Part shown: positions 1 through 10,888 of the stretch, in pieces | Layout of the letters: the number at the start of each line of letters is the position of its first letter | Numbering within the stretch: position 1 is the stretch's first letter | Assembly: GCA_011316305.1 (NCBI GenBank) | Contig: SAUG01000140.1 | Location: 1-64,000, forward strand | Direction: 5' to 3' | DNA: 64,000 nt | DNA from: Rusavskia elegans | Taxonomy: Eukaryota; Ascomycota; Lecanoromycetes; Teloschistales; Teloschistaceae | Notes under the pieces: generated by a model | What the model saw: only the letters and a program-made list of their open reading frames with translations | What the model was told of the DNA's origin: nothing | The model's database searches: none | Program-made: the position numbers and the translations under genes

Positions 1-400
1 GTAGGACATGGCAGTGCCATTCCTGCACTTATCCTAGAGCGGTGTACAAAGGTTCATTGGCTTCCCTCGGAATGGAAAACGGAGTTGTTGACTGGTGATA
101 ATGGTTGTGTTAAGAGCAACTTTTGGGCTTCAAGTCCAAGTAGGGGCCAAAATGCTCAAGCTTCGAGGCTGCTGCATGGTGTATCCGAACTGAGACATGA
201 TTGTTGGGGGCGTCGGTGCGGCGAAGCAGCATATTCGGTAACGGGGGCTGATGGAGGAACGGCACAGAGTATCAACAAAGGTAGCTGGCAGGATGACCTT
301 GACCGCTTGACTCATGCTCCAGACGATACAGGCCTGAGAGATAAATTGAAAGGCTTTTGGTACAGTGCAAACTCCCAAGAGCGAGGTACATTTTTCCTGC
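1..400. other. Left-edge intergenic DNA
   Basis: I see no convincing gene here. Short open frames occur on both strands but show no domain, signal peptide or splice pattern. The stretch ends at the target-site duplication of the element that follows. Confidence 0.4.
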
Positions 401-409
401 TGCATCTGG

Positions 410-498
410 CGTTATGTCTTGGGGGCGCAAGAAGTGACCGCAAGAAAAAGTGAACGCAAGAATCGCGGGAGCGCTAGCAGGGGTTTCGTCCAATCAGA
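410..498 (+). repeat. Left terminal inverted repeat of the MULE-like element
   Basis: This 89-bp arm begins cgttatgtcttggggg and ends at aatcaga. It matches the reverse complement of 961-1049 except for an a/g and a c/t difference. Confidence 0.88.
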
Positions 499-960
499 GT
501 ATCAGCCGGGGTTCTACCGGACTACTAAAACTGAGCTCTGGAGTAGCAGATCTTTCTGTATAGGATAACTTTCGCGTAACGTAAGATACTTGGCTACCTT
601 TTAGCTTGGTTTAAAGAGCCTATTCAGCGCTTTCGATATATCTAATTTATATATCTATCTGACGAAGAGGCGTCAAGTAATTAGACGTATAAAATACAGA
701 TTGCGACCGTAGAGTAGACCCTAACAGCCCTACTAGGAATACCAAGCCTTACCTAAATCTGGTACCCAGGATTTCCGTCTATCTTCTTACTGTATACACG
801 CAATACGCAACCGATATTATTATCTGTAAATTATACAGATTAAATAACTCGTTCAGGCCTTTTAAATAATATAAAAATAATCGGATTCTAACTAATAACT
901 GCTTAGGAATTATATATTTAAACGGGGTTTAGCTCTACGAAATATAGAGAGTTTGATAGA

Positions 961-1049
961 TCTGATTAGACGAAACCCCTGCTAGCGCTCCCGCGATTCT
1001 TGCGCTCACTTTTTCTTGCGGTCACTTCTTGCGCCCCCAAGACATAACG
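961..1049 (-). repeat. Right terminal inverted repeat of the MULE-like element
   Basis: This is the reverse-complement partner of 410-498, with two mismatches over 89 bp. It abuts the second copy of the 9-bp target duplication at 1050-1058. Confidence 0.88.
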
Positions 1050-1058
1050 TGCATCTGG

Positions 1059-1855
1059 CGCACCTTTGCCGAGCCGGGGTCCAGGGTTTGCTGATTGGTC
1101 GACAAGCGTACTGTCAGCATTGACTAATCCAAGTGCGCAGGAAAAGGGGTCGTCGACCCTCGTACCCACGTGCGCCGGATATGGCAACCACCCATTAACG
1201 CTTGATGCGCCGCCCCAGCCTTCAGCCTCTCGTTTCGTTTACCCACAAGTGGCGTACGAAAACAGAAGAGTGGCCGGGAAACACGGAGCGAGTCCTGGCT
1301 GTGCTCGACAGCGTCGCAAGTCTCATTCTCGTTTCATATTAGCTATTCACCAGTCAGGACATGATGCTTGGCATCAATACCACCACTACTACTCCGTACT
1401 GCCTCAAAATCCGCGTCCACGACCAAATACAGATCGAAGCTGATGCAAAGAAACCCTTCTACTCGCGCATGCACACACCATCTCAGCAATGACGGCCCTG
1501 GCAGCCGATCATTGCCACTGTTGATGGGGCAAAGAGTGCACTATAATATTTCTCTGACCAACATCAGCCCCCATTATTAATAATACTCATCCTTGAGTCC
1601 TGCGCAAGCGAAGCTGTCAGATTGCCGAAATACGGTCCTTGCCTAGGGCTGACGCGTTCAATGACACTATTGGTGGACCACGTTTGTTTTGGAGATCTCT
1701 GCCGAGTATCGTGCATCTCAGCCGCAGATTAGGTTGACAGGCGTATTACAAATAAAGGTATGTCCTTCCACTGCAATTCTCATCCGGAGAGCTTGGTCTA
1801 CTCGTCGCATTTTCTCCATTGGCCTCCTGAGCTTCTTACTTGACGAAAATTCGAG
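1059..1855. other. Intergenic region upstream of the lipase gene
   Basis: No gene is visible. The region must hold the promoter of the secreted lipase starting at 1856; I could not single out a convincing TATA box or operator. Confidence 0.5.
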
Positions 1856-3265
1856 ATGCGATTCACATCCATATCATGCTTGCTAATGCCAGCAGTCTTT
1901 CACACTGTTGCGGCACAATCTGGCGCTCCGAACGCAACAATACAACCGATCCCCAGTCTCAACGCAAGTGACGTACAGGCTGCCCTAGCCTTTGAACGCT
2001 CTACCTGGGCCAACGGCTCGGTGGAGGACGAAAGCTTCTATCGTGTCCCATCAAACAGCAGCCACCTCCCCGCCGGTACCCTCCTCAAGCTCGAACTTTA
2101 CACCAACACTTCACTCTACACCCTGCCACCGCAAACCGCCCTCTCGCGCATCCTTTACCAAACCAAGAATCTCAACGGCAGTCTCGTTCCGGCCTCGGCC
2201 TACATCCTATGGCCCTACTCCCCACGCACCCAGCCTGACGGTTCCTATCCAGTCATCGCATGGGGTCATGGTACGACCGGCATATTTCCCGAATGTGCAC
2301 CGAGTCACATCAAGAGCCTCGCGTATCAGTTTACCGCTCCATTCCCTCTGGCAATCCAAGGCTACGTTGTCGTCGCCCCTGATTACGCCGGCCTCGGCGT
2401 CGCCAGAACAGCCGGTGGGGAGCCTATCGTCCATCAATTATATGCCAACGAAGCCGCCGCAAATGATCTTTTCTTCGCCGTCGAAGCCGCGCAATCAGCC
2501 TTCCCCAAGCTCTCCAAGGAGTTCGTCGTTGTGGGCCATTCGCAAGGCGGAGGCGCTGCATGGGCGGCTGCCGAACGACAAGCCAAGACCCCAGTTGAGG
2601 GCTACCTGGGAGCCGTTTCCGCCGCTCCTCTTCTGAACTTCATTGCAACCCTACAACTTGGAGTCGCCCTCCTTGGCCAGGAAGCGGCTTTTGCGATTGT
2701 AGCTCCATCCATCGGGGGTGTTGCGCGAGCCATAAGGAGTGTATTTCCCGACTTTGACGTGGGGTCGGTACTCACGCCTGCCGGAGTGCAGAGACTGCGT
2801 GGCTTGGAGCAGATCCAAGGGTGCAATGCAGCCGCCCTGGAGCTTTTCACCGGTGGAATGGTCCCGATTGCACGACCGGACGTACTGCAGAACGGATACG
2901 CCAACGCCTACCAGAACTTAGTCAGCAGCGGTGGGAAGGAGATTGCTGGGCCTCTACTGGTTCTGCAAGGGACGGCTGATACCCTGATACCGGTCAATAT
3001 TACAACGCAATACGTGAATCTGACAAGCGAGAGGTGCGCGGAGGCGGCGATTGAGTATATCATCTACGAGGGAGCAGACCACATACCATTAATGTATACG
3101 TCGCAGAGGGAATGGCTGAGATGGATTGAAGATCGCTTTGCTGGGAAGAAGGTGGCAGGCGGACTCCGGACGACGGAGAGGAGGAGTGTGTTGCCTCAGA
3201 GCAACTACCAGGTCGAATTGAATTGGTTCTTGGAATCTGTGACGGAGATATTTCAAGCGTCCTGA
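1856..3265 (+). CDS. Secreted lipase, fungal secretory-lipase (LIP) family
   Basis: A 469-residue single-exon protein with an N-terminal signal peptide (MRFTSISCLLMPAVFHTVAAQ, likely cut after VAA). It has an alpha/beta-hydrolase layout: an oxyanion-side WGHGTTG block, the nucleophile elbow GHSQGG near residue 227, an aspartate in LQGTADTLIP and a histidine in GADHIPLM. Length and motif order match the secretory lipases known from Candida and filamentous fungi, which act outside the cell on triacylglycerols and other esters. Several N-glycosylation sequons lie in the first 120 residues. It lies about 17 kb from the gene cluster and is probably unrelated to it. Related hydrolases may take other esters, so substrate is not certain. 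Confidence 0.85.
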   Translation: MRFTSISCLLMPAVFHTVAAQSGAPNATIQPIPSLNASDVQAALAFERSTWANGSVEDESFYRVPSNSSHLPAGTLLKLELYTNTSLYTLPPQTALSRILYQTKNLNGSLVPASAYILWPYSPRTQPDGSYPVIAWGHGTTGIFPECAPSHIKSLAYQFTAPFPLAIQGYVVVAPDYAGLGVARTAGGEPIVHQLYANEAAANDLFFAVEAAQSAFPKLSKEFVVVGHSQGGGAAWAAAERQAKTPVEGYLGAVSAAPLLNFIATLQLGVALLGQEAAFAIVAPSIGGVARAIRSVFPDFDVGSVLTPAGVQRLRGLEQIQGCNAAALELFTGGMVPIARPDVLQNGYANAYQNLVSSGGKEIAGPLLVLQGTADTLIPVNITTQYVNLTSERCAEAAIEYIIYEGADHIPLMYTSQREWLRWIEDRFAGKKVAGGLRTTERRSVLPQSNYQVELNWFLESVTEIFQAS

Positions 3266-3952
3266 GAAGGACTCGTGGATGATGGGGCACGGCGACGATA
3301 GGGGAACATTCGAAGACTTGTTTCCGTGGCTTCTTCCCAACCACCGAAGCTCCAATAGATCCCACATACCATAAAACACCTGGAAGTCCCCCGGCCTTAT
3401 ATGAGTATCCGTTCCAGGGCCTGAGCTGAGAGCGGCAGCATACAAGCCAGTTGAAAGTTGGTAGGTAAAGCTGTAGAGGCAAGTGCTCTTTTTGGCATCC
3501 AGGGAGATACGTACATTTCGCTCAGACCTCCTTAATTCACCGAACTTGTTTCAGATACACTGATGTACGTCACTCATGCAGCTGTCGATGCAGCGAGGAT
3601 GTTTTCATGCATGAGCTTTATCGATAAGAGTGACGCGTCAGCTCGACAGGGGGTCCCACATCGTCACTTGTTCCTGACACTGTGATCCAGTCGTTTCATT
3701 CACCATACTCGGAAGACGGAAGTGACAAGCTTTACACTTCGAAACTCCCAGGTGATTGCTTCCACATTTGTTGTATCAGTGACGTGGTCCTGCATACAGG
3801 TCGCACCTGCTTCATCTTCGTCAACTAACTCTCCGTCCTCGACCTCCCACTACCACTATCCTCATCAACAGTCCTATAAACCAGCAACATCATCACCATA
3901 CCCTATCTTAGATTCCGAATCACCCTCGAGTACAGCCAACCTCACAGCCAGC
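3266..3952. other. Intergenic region, lipase to WW-domain gene
   Basis: No coding feature is supported. Open frames antisense to the lipase 3' end lack domain or splice support. The right part is pyrimidine-rich leader DNA just before the ATG at 3953. Confidence 0.5.
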
Positions 3953-5039
3953 ATGTCGTTCTTCAAAAAGATGGTCGACAAGTTCGAAGACCTTGTCGGC
4001 GACGACCACAAGAATAAAGACGAGAAAAAAGATGAAAAGCATGACGGTATGCTACCCTCATCATTAGCCTCTCCCAAAACCAAATACCGCCCCTACAATC
4101 CACCAACTGACATTCTCCACCACAGCTACCAAAGACCAGAGCTCCCACGACCAACAGGCACCCTACAGCCAACAACCCCAGTACAACAATCAACCATCCT
4201 ACAACCAGCAGCCCCAATACGGCCAACCCCAAGGCTACGGCGCACCCCCTCCCTCCCACGCACCCTCCACCGGTGGCCCTCCACTCCCACCAGGCTGGAT
4301 CGCTCAATGGGACCAAAACAGCCAACGCTACTACTACCTCGAACAAGCCACCGGCCGCACCCAATGGGAACTTCCACAAGCTCCCCACGGTTCCTTTCCC
4401 TCTCCCGGAGCTCCTCAGGGTTCCTTCCCTCCTGCAGGCGCTCCGATGGGCGGCCCCGGCTACGACAACCGCAGCGCACCCGGCGGATACTACAGCCAGG
4501 AAACAAAACACGTCTTCCAGGACACCCAAGGCGGCGGGCAGAAAGAAATTTTCGAGAAGAGCGAAAAGAAGAGCGGGAAGGGTGGTATGCTTGCCGCTGG
4601 AGCTGGGGGCTTAGCGGTCGGAGCTGTGGGTGGTGCGATGGTTGGGCATGCGATGGGTATGTACTCCTTCATCTCTCTCCTCCTCGATTTCTTCTTCCCC
4701 TTTTACCCCTTCACCCTTCATCCTCCACCCTCCCATCGATCCAGCACTAACACAACTCCAGGCGACGATTCATCCGACGACGAACACCACGGCTACTCCC
4801 AGCAGCCAAGCTACGTCCAGCAACCAGGCTACGCTCAACAGCCACAACCAGACTACTACCAAGAGCCCGGGCCTCCACCGCTCGAAGCACCTCCGCCGGG
4901 AGACCACGGCTCCGTTTCGAGCAGCGACAAGGAGGATCTAGCCGAGGCGAGGGAGGACTATGAGAATGCTAGTGATGCTAGTGATCGGGAGGAGGCGAGG
5001 GAGGAGTATGAAGAGGCGTATGAGGAGGCTTATGACTAG
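3953..5039 (+). CDS. WW-domain protein with glycine-rich core and acidic tail
   Basis: Three exons (3953-4046, 4126-4656, 4762-5039) join in frame to give 300 residues. Introns start gtatg and end cag/cag. The order is: a charged Lys/Asp/Glu-rich N-terminus ([20 protein letters not shown]); a Gln/Tyr/Pro-rich linker; one WW domain at about residues 85-115 with tryptophans at 89 and 112 and a central YYY; a glycine-rich hydrophobic stretch with GxxxG spacing that might dip into a membrane; then a second Gln/Tyr/Pro stretch and a very acidic, repetitive Glu/Ala/Tyr C-terminus. WW domains bind proline-rich peptides, so an adaptor role is likely. I do not recognise a specific orthologue. Confidence 0.82.
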
Positions 5040-5366
5040 GGTGTTTTCGATGAAGATCGAGATATCCGGGTGAGATGACAGGACTGGAAAAGGATGAATG
5101 CCGAAGGCGAGGATGTGAGCTTGGTTTCCTAGTGGTGCTTCATGCATCATTATGACTTTGTGCCTTGGAAGACGAAGACGATAGGGCATGAGCTGTTTCC
5201 TAACAGAGAAAGATGAGACTCTGAAGGTATGAGATTGGCCTAGCGGCACGATGCCTATAATTAGGACCCACCAACGAATATATCTTCCCGTTTAATATCC
5301 TCTTATCACCCGCCAAGGTATAACGGTAGGCTTGCTCGGGAGTGTTTTCGCTACTTACGGTATCAC
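5040..5366. other. Intergenic region
   Basis: 3' flank of the WW-domain gene. No feature seen. Confidence 0.5.
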
Positions 5367-6165
5367 ATGCCCCCTGACACTCGGCGGAAGAAGATACCTA
5401 CAAGCCCACCATCCACATCACCAGGCACCGACTACGCCGTCCACGTAACCCTCTCTCTCCCCCCTTCACTTCAGCCAAGTACCTCAACTGCCATCCCCTC
5501 AAAAAAGCCGAAGAAATCTACTCCGCCAACATCGGCATCCCTTAGTACATGCTCACCACCACACTCCTAAACTGCATCCTCGACTTCGCTATACACCTCG
5601 CCATCCTCTTCGTCACCACCGATATCAGTACCGCCCTCTCCTCCCAAACCTGCACGCTCGGCTTCCCCTACATGTAAATCTTCTACACCGCCACTAACTC
5701 CCTCCCGGCGCCACGGCTGTGATCTGCATAATAGTCATGTCCAGGCTGATTCGAAGATACCATTGTATGCGATTATGGTGAGCTGCGTGATAGGGTTGAT
5801 AAATATCGTGTCCGCGACTGCTTAACGCTATTCTTTCCGCGGCCGGAGGCGCTGCTGCTCTGTATCGGTGCACGATGGGGTCGATGCGAAATGCTGGAAA
5901 TATGGACAAGGTGAGCTGGCGTGCCAAAGAGCTGGTTTGGGTCCTTTTCATGTTCGTGGTATTTGGGGCATTGCTGAATGCGTTTGGGGTGGGGTATAGG
6001 ATTGTATTGGCGTTTAGGTTTTTTCTGAGGGATGTGCATCCGGATGCGGCGCTTATGAATTGGAGATGTTTGATTACGGGGACGATTATGTTGGGGGCGG
6101 TGGTGGATTGTGATGCTGTTGCGAGGAAGGTCTATTGGGGACCGGTAGTGGAGATTGCGCCTTAA
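5367..6165 (+). pseudogene. Decayed multi-pass membrane protein gene
   Basis: Fragments of a membrane protein are spread over more than one reading frame with stop codons. Around 5483-5672 one frame reads KYLNCHPLKKAEEIYSANIG, then a stop, then hydrophobic sequence including LLNCILDFAIHLAILFVTT, ending at another stop. From about 5875 to 6165 a frame beginning MGSMRNAGNMDK contains LVWVLFMFVVFGALLNAFG and LITGTIMLGAVVDCDAVA, ending at a natural stop. About 200 bp between them lack an open frame. The interruptions are not removed by consensus introns, so I read this as a pseudogene. I could not name the family. Confidence 0.5.
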
Positions 6166-6978
6166 TAGGCAGTGAATATGTGGGAGAAGGAAGATCTCTG
6201 AGATGTACATATATGGCAGATACGATCAACGTTGAGGTATTATTTTGGAAATGATGTATCGTACGACGGAGATCTGGTGAGATGGGACTAAAAAGGAACG
6301 CGTCCGACAAAATGTCTATGGCTGAATGCGTATCGAAAAAGGCTAGAGATTCAATTGCCGTCCGACTGTCCCTGCCAAGTCTATTGCGCCGCTCTCATCA
6401 TTAAGCAGGCTTCCGGCTCAACGACTGTTCGCGAAGAAATCCCATTGTATGACCTCCTGGCCATAGTGCCGTCACCACTCGTGCAACACTATCGCCGGAT
6501 TTATTATGTGATAGCGTCTTCCACAATGAGTGCATTCCCAGGATTTCCGTCTCCAATTGAAGCAAGGAGTATGTCCTCCATCTGTACGACCTTGAGATAG
6601 AAATTCCAAAGGCTTTCCAGCCTACGAATGATGGCGTCCCATACATGATCTCTTCACCTTGACTGAGGCGACAATCGTCCTTCCGAGGTCGCAACGAGTC
6701 TCTGATGCCTCAATAGGTTATCCCTTCGAATTCAACAATTTTGAGATCATTTCGACAAATTACAGGATTCTCTATCTTGATCTTAGCTGTCATTTTGCTG
6801 CAAGTGCAGAATGTGCCCTTTCTGTAGGCTCGGTCAAACCCAGCCTCCCGGGCTTTACCCAGCCGGTAGTTCATGTCGCTGTGTAGTGATCATGTGATCA
6901 GGGTCCGAGTCATCTTCATCACTGAAAGCGTAGTTTGCCAGATTATCCTGTGTTCTATCAAAAGTACTTGGCCCGGCT
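6166..6978. other. Intergenic region downstream of the ubiquitin-like gene
   Basis: No independent gene is supported. The minus-strand frame at 6855-7151, rich in Asp/Ser/Glu, may be the true C-terminus of the neighbouring large protein if an unseen intron or frameshift lies near 7140. Confidence 0.4.
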
Positions 6979-9900
6979 TCAGGAACGCTTTGAGACGAGC
7001 CCCGGATGTTCAAAAACCCGATCGGCTTTCCCGGCAAGTGGGAACCGGTCTGATGGGGACCGAAGTCGTACATGTCCTGGCCATGTACATCGCTGTTTGT
7101 AATTTCTTGGCTCGCATCGCTCCCGATCGCACGAGCTCTCGTTGACCACAAGATAGTCCTCCCACATCAGTCGGGTGGCGGCGCTCAACGTCGTAGAAAT
7201 CACTTCGCACTGACAGTCCCCCACCATGCTTAAAGGTTGGCCCAGCTTCATGAGTTCATAAGGTTGGTACACCGACTGTATGTTGTGTTCGGGAATCTTG
7301 AACCAAACCAGGGGGTACTTGGGCCCTTCCCCGATGTGGAAGCTGAAGTCCACCGTGTTGATCCGCGATTTCGTCGGACTGTGTATGTTGTCCTATCTCT
7401 ATGGATGCTTCTGCTGTGCCTAAGCTTCTATCAATGTCCTGCGTATTTCGGTTTTGTCTCAGGCCAGATGAAAACCTAGCTACAATCGAGTCCTTGTCTA
7501 GGTACCTTCCGCGATAGCTCCGCGTAGACGCCCTCAGGTAAACGGTACTCCTGAAGCAGTCAGGTTTGGCAGGATTCACTAGTTCCGAGCATTCGTACAA
7601 TCTCGTCCGGTAAAAAATCCTGGGGAAGGTCCGTAAGGTCGGAGTTACAAGCCGTAAGGTCGGAATTACAAGAACGAGGGCGGAACTTCCACATTTTGTT
7701 CGTCGAAGGCGCTGACCAAAGGGTTTTAGTAAGTATTCCACTTCGGCGGCCGAAGGGGATTCCGCCGCAGTGATCTGAGTCCTCAATGCTGTGAAAGCCG
7801 GTGATGTTTCACATGTAGAGGTCGTGTGATCCGGGACCTCGCACTCGAGACAAATTTCATTGGTGATCACGTATGCACCAGTCAGGTGCGTATCCTTGAG
7901 GGCGACCAACCAACTATTGAGACTGCTGGGAACCGGGACAGCCCATTCGTCATTGTCAATAAGCACCGCTGAATTGAAGACCTTCTGCTCGTTCCAGCCC
8001 GTAGAGTCGAGGACTTCGAGTGCGCAACAGACTAGTTCTGCAATATCACTCCTGTTCGATGTATACTCTTTCCAAACATTGACGATGTCCTCCGGCTCCG
8101 GACTATGTAGTGCTTTGCTCAATGCCATGCCCCATGATGTCTGGGGCCAATTTGGGATTTGGCGCTCTAAGATCGGTTTGATTGGCTTTGAGATCATGAG
8201 TTCTTTAAGTGAAATACGTCGAGCGTTCCCAGTACAGTGGCTGATCTCTACTCCAAGATACTGATTGAGTATCATAGGGTTCGATCGAGAGGGCATAGTC
8301 TTCCATTTGTCTAGAATATGTTGCTTGAGGGTAGTCTGTGGGATCAACTTTTGGGTTCCAGATATTGTGACGCCCAAGTATTTAGTCAGCCCAACGGCAA
8401 GGCCCCTGCTGTCAGTTTTCCATACAGAATCTTTGGTTCCTAAAACAGTCATCGCAGAGGCAGTCTCCTTGGTAAAGGCTGACATTGTATATTGGCAATT
8501 CCTGTTTTCACGGAATTCAGCACCTATAAGGAGCAGGTCATTCTGGGAGAGTGCCAAATCGTCGACATTAGCGAGCAGCCTCGAAGCTTCCTTTTTGACG
8601 AATGAGAGGCGGGAAGAATAATGGCAGAGTATGGCTCCTGAAATCGCGTTTTCTCTCTTCGACTTGACCCTGTATATCACGCCTTTGGAAACACTATAGT
8701 ATTTGACAAGCCCTGTACTGGTGGGAAAAGCATAGACTGGGCCCCAAATGTCGGCCAAGTCTTCCATGCGAGCCAACAGTGACTTCGAACATGGTTTTCG
8801 ATCTTTCCTTCGCCGTGGAGTATGGTCGAAGTGACTGTCTGGGCGAGTAAAATTGAAAACCCAAACATTCTTTCTGTCTAGAAATGAATGTAAGCACGCA
8901 AGCCTAGCCCAGTCGCATTCAAAGATTAGTTTCTCTCTACAATTGACTTCGAGCTTGCTAAGATCATGGCTGAAGTAGCTGTCATCAAACCCGGAACCAT
9001 GGGACCTCACATACGAAACTAGACCAATATCGATGAGAAGCGCTACACCTCTGATAACCGCTAAGGATTCGCCGACAACGGAAGCATCTGACGGAAGGTA
9101 GTGAGAACCAACTTGTTCCAACAGCCGCCGACAAGGTGTCATGACCAAATTTGTCACTTCTGCTGCAATTGAGCGCTCCGTGAGGTCTGTCTCGAGGACC
9201 TGGCCAACGGCGGCTTCCAAGCCATTCTCGATATCTGTGATCATCTTTAAAGGAATTCTTTTGATTTCGATAACCTCCACACGCTCGTGGGCCACCAAGA
9301 TGTTTATCGCGTCTGTACAAAAGTGCAGGCTGACCATCTGCTCTAAGCTTCGTAAAGCATTGAGAATGATAGAGTAGGATTTGAGGAGTTGCCAAAACGT
9401 CCCAGAGGAAGGATCCATCTCCCAAAGTGTCTACACTCTGTCAGCCAGATATTTCTCACAGAATGCATCTTGCATCTTGAAGTTCCTATCGTCCTAGATT
9501 CTAAGAGGTGATCGGGATAATGAGTCGAGTGAAACGAAATGGATATGGATACTGACTCTGAGCACGATATGGGACAAATGTATTTTCCTCCGTAATGTTG
9601 GTCGTAGTCCAAGTTCATCCAGCAAGACATCACCGTCATCTACTGGATCCAGAGCGCTCGAGACACTGTACTCTCCCTTCGTCCGAAAATACTCGGACCT
9701 TTGGACGACGTCTCGCTCCAATTGCCTTAGCCCATGGAAGTGTGATTGGGGATCTACGATGTGGAGATCCTCATCATAGTCATCCGATGCTGCCTCGGTC
9801 TTATTTAGAGCTTGACAGCTCCTCATTTCTGAAGCCGGTGCCAACTCTGGTGGGCCATCGTCGGGACTGCATAACATCAGATGCAAGGTACATTTTCTGC

Positions 9901-10288
9901 GAATGTCGTAGGCGCTGAGTCTGTCCTCTTCGCTCCTCGCCCCATACAGGCCTCCCAAAACCTTGCCAGCGTAAACAAATCGTATCCGATCGAGGGAGGC
10001 TCCAGTGTACTCGTGAGCCTTTTGCTTGAGCTCGATGATGGTTGCATGCTGATTGACCTTGAGCGGGTGATGGACCCCATCGGGCGTTGCAATGAAAATG
10101 TCGATCAATGGGTCGAGAGGATGCCCCATCGATCCATGATAGGCTGAAGTAAGCTTCGATGAAAAATTGGGGTAGATTAGCCCACTCTTTGAATGGATAG
10201 GATCACGCCCCGTTAAAAAACTGGGCTCACTTGGTTTCCACTTCGAACTGAATGGATCATTCTTGGATGGCAGATCAGGTTTCGACAT
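6979..10288 (-). CDS. Large uncharacterised protein with N-terminal ubiquitin-like domain
   Basis: Exons 10288-9557, 9430-7484 and 7392-6979 join in phase (introns 126 and 91 bp) to give about 1030 residues. Roughly residues 50-125 look like a ubiquitin-like beta-grasp fold (DIFIATPDG, TIIELKQKAHEYTG, IRFVYAGKVL, YDIRRKCTLHLMLC). An acidic linker follows, then a long mostly alpha-helical region with no motif I can name, including blocks such as DIWGPVYAFPTSTG and LIGAEFRENRNCQY. No membrane segment or signal peptide is seen, so it is probably cytosolic or nuclear. The C-terminus is unsure: after VDFSFHIGEGPKYPLVWFK the frame runs to a stop at 6979, but another frame ending at 6855 has more protein-like composition. 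I assign no function. Confidence 0.6.
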
Positions 10289-10888
10289 TCTCGCAAGTCT
10301 GGTCTGATTAACAGGGGTCTACTCCCAACTTCCAAATGATCTACTGCGCTAATTGATCCCAGAAAAATTTCGACATCTTAAGAGCAAGGCCAGGATAGAG
10401 TACAAATGATCTCGATTCTGTACAAAATAATGGTTTTCTCTCAAGGCTTTTTGAGGCTGAGCAAGGCTGGCAGCTGCAAGGCCACCGTACTAAAGCCACC
10501 CAACAGCGACATATTGCCAGGTCGACCAGACCTGGTCGTCCCCAAGCTGACGTCAGCGTACAGACCGGCGTAGGCACATCTTGGACATCCAGTACTTGGA
10601 GGTTGAGATAAGCCGGCCAATGTACATAGCAGTAGCTGGCAACAATGACGGAACGAGCAATTGGCAAGAGAAACCTACAGACCATGTGGGCGTCTCACGT
10701 GACGTATTGGAAAAGTGTCCTCGGCTCGAGTTGCCGCCACCTAAATGGTGAACCCCTAACGGACCCCTGGCTCCGCTCAGGAAAATAGCTGCACAACAAA
10801 GGGAAGATACGAACGTAGAGGTGTTGAGAATGCTTATAAGGACCTAAGAATATAGTCTATCGTCTTTCCTCTTCCCCTTCCTCTCCCA
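10289..10888. other. Intergenic region
   Basis: Holds the promoter of the minus-strand ubiquitin-like gene and the 3' flank of the serine hydrolase. No gene or repeat recognised. Confidence 0.5.

Larger units (their letters stand above)
410..1049. mobile_element. Non-autonomous Mutator-like (MULE/MITE) element
   Basis: A 640-bp element is bounded by 89-bp terminal inverted repeats (410-498 and 961-1049) that differ at only two positions. It is flanked by a perfect 9-bp direct repeat, tgcatctgg, at 401-409 and 1050-1058. Long terminal inverted repeats with a 9-bp duplication are characteristic of Mutator-superfamily elements. The interior (about 500-960) is very AT-rich and has no transposase frame, so the copy depends on an enzyme encoded elsewhere. 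The GC-rich ends are intact while the core is AT-rich, which could be original or the result of C-to-T mutation such as RIP. The near-identity of the ends and the intact duplication suggest a fairly recent insertion. Confidence 0.85.

Noticed and set aside
3963..4529. Minus-strand 188-residue frame over the WW-domain gene
   Set aside because: A shadow of Gln/Pro-rich coding sequence; Val/Gly-rich composition without motif support.
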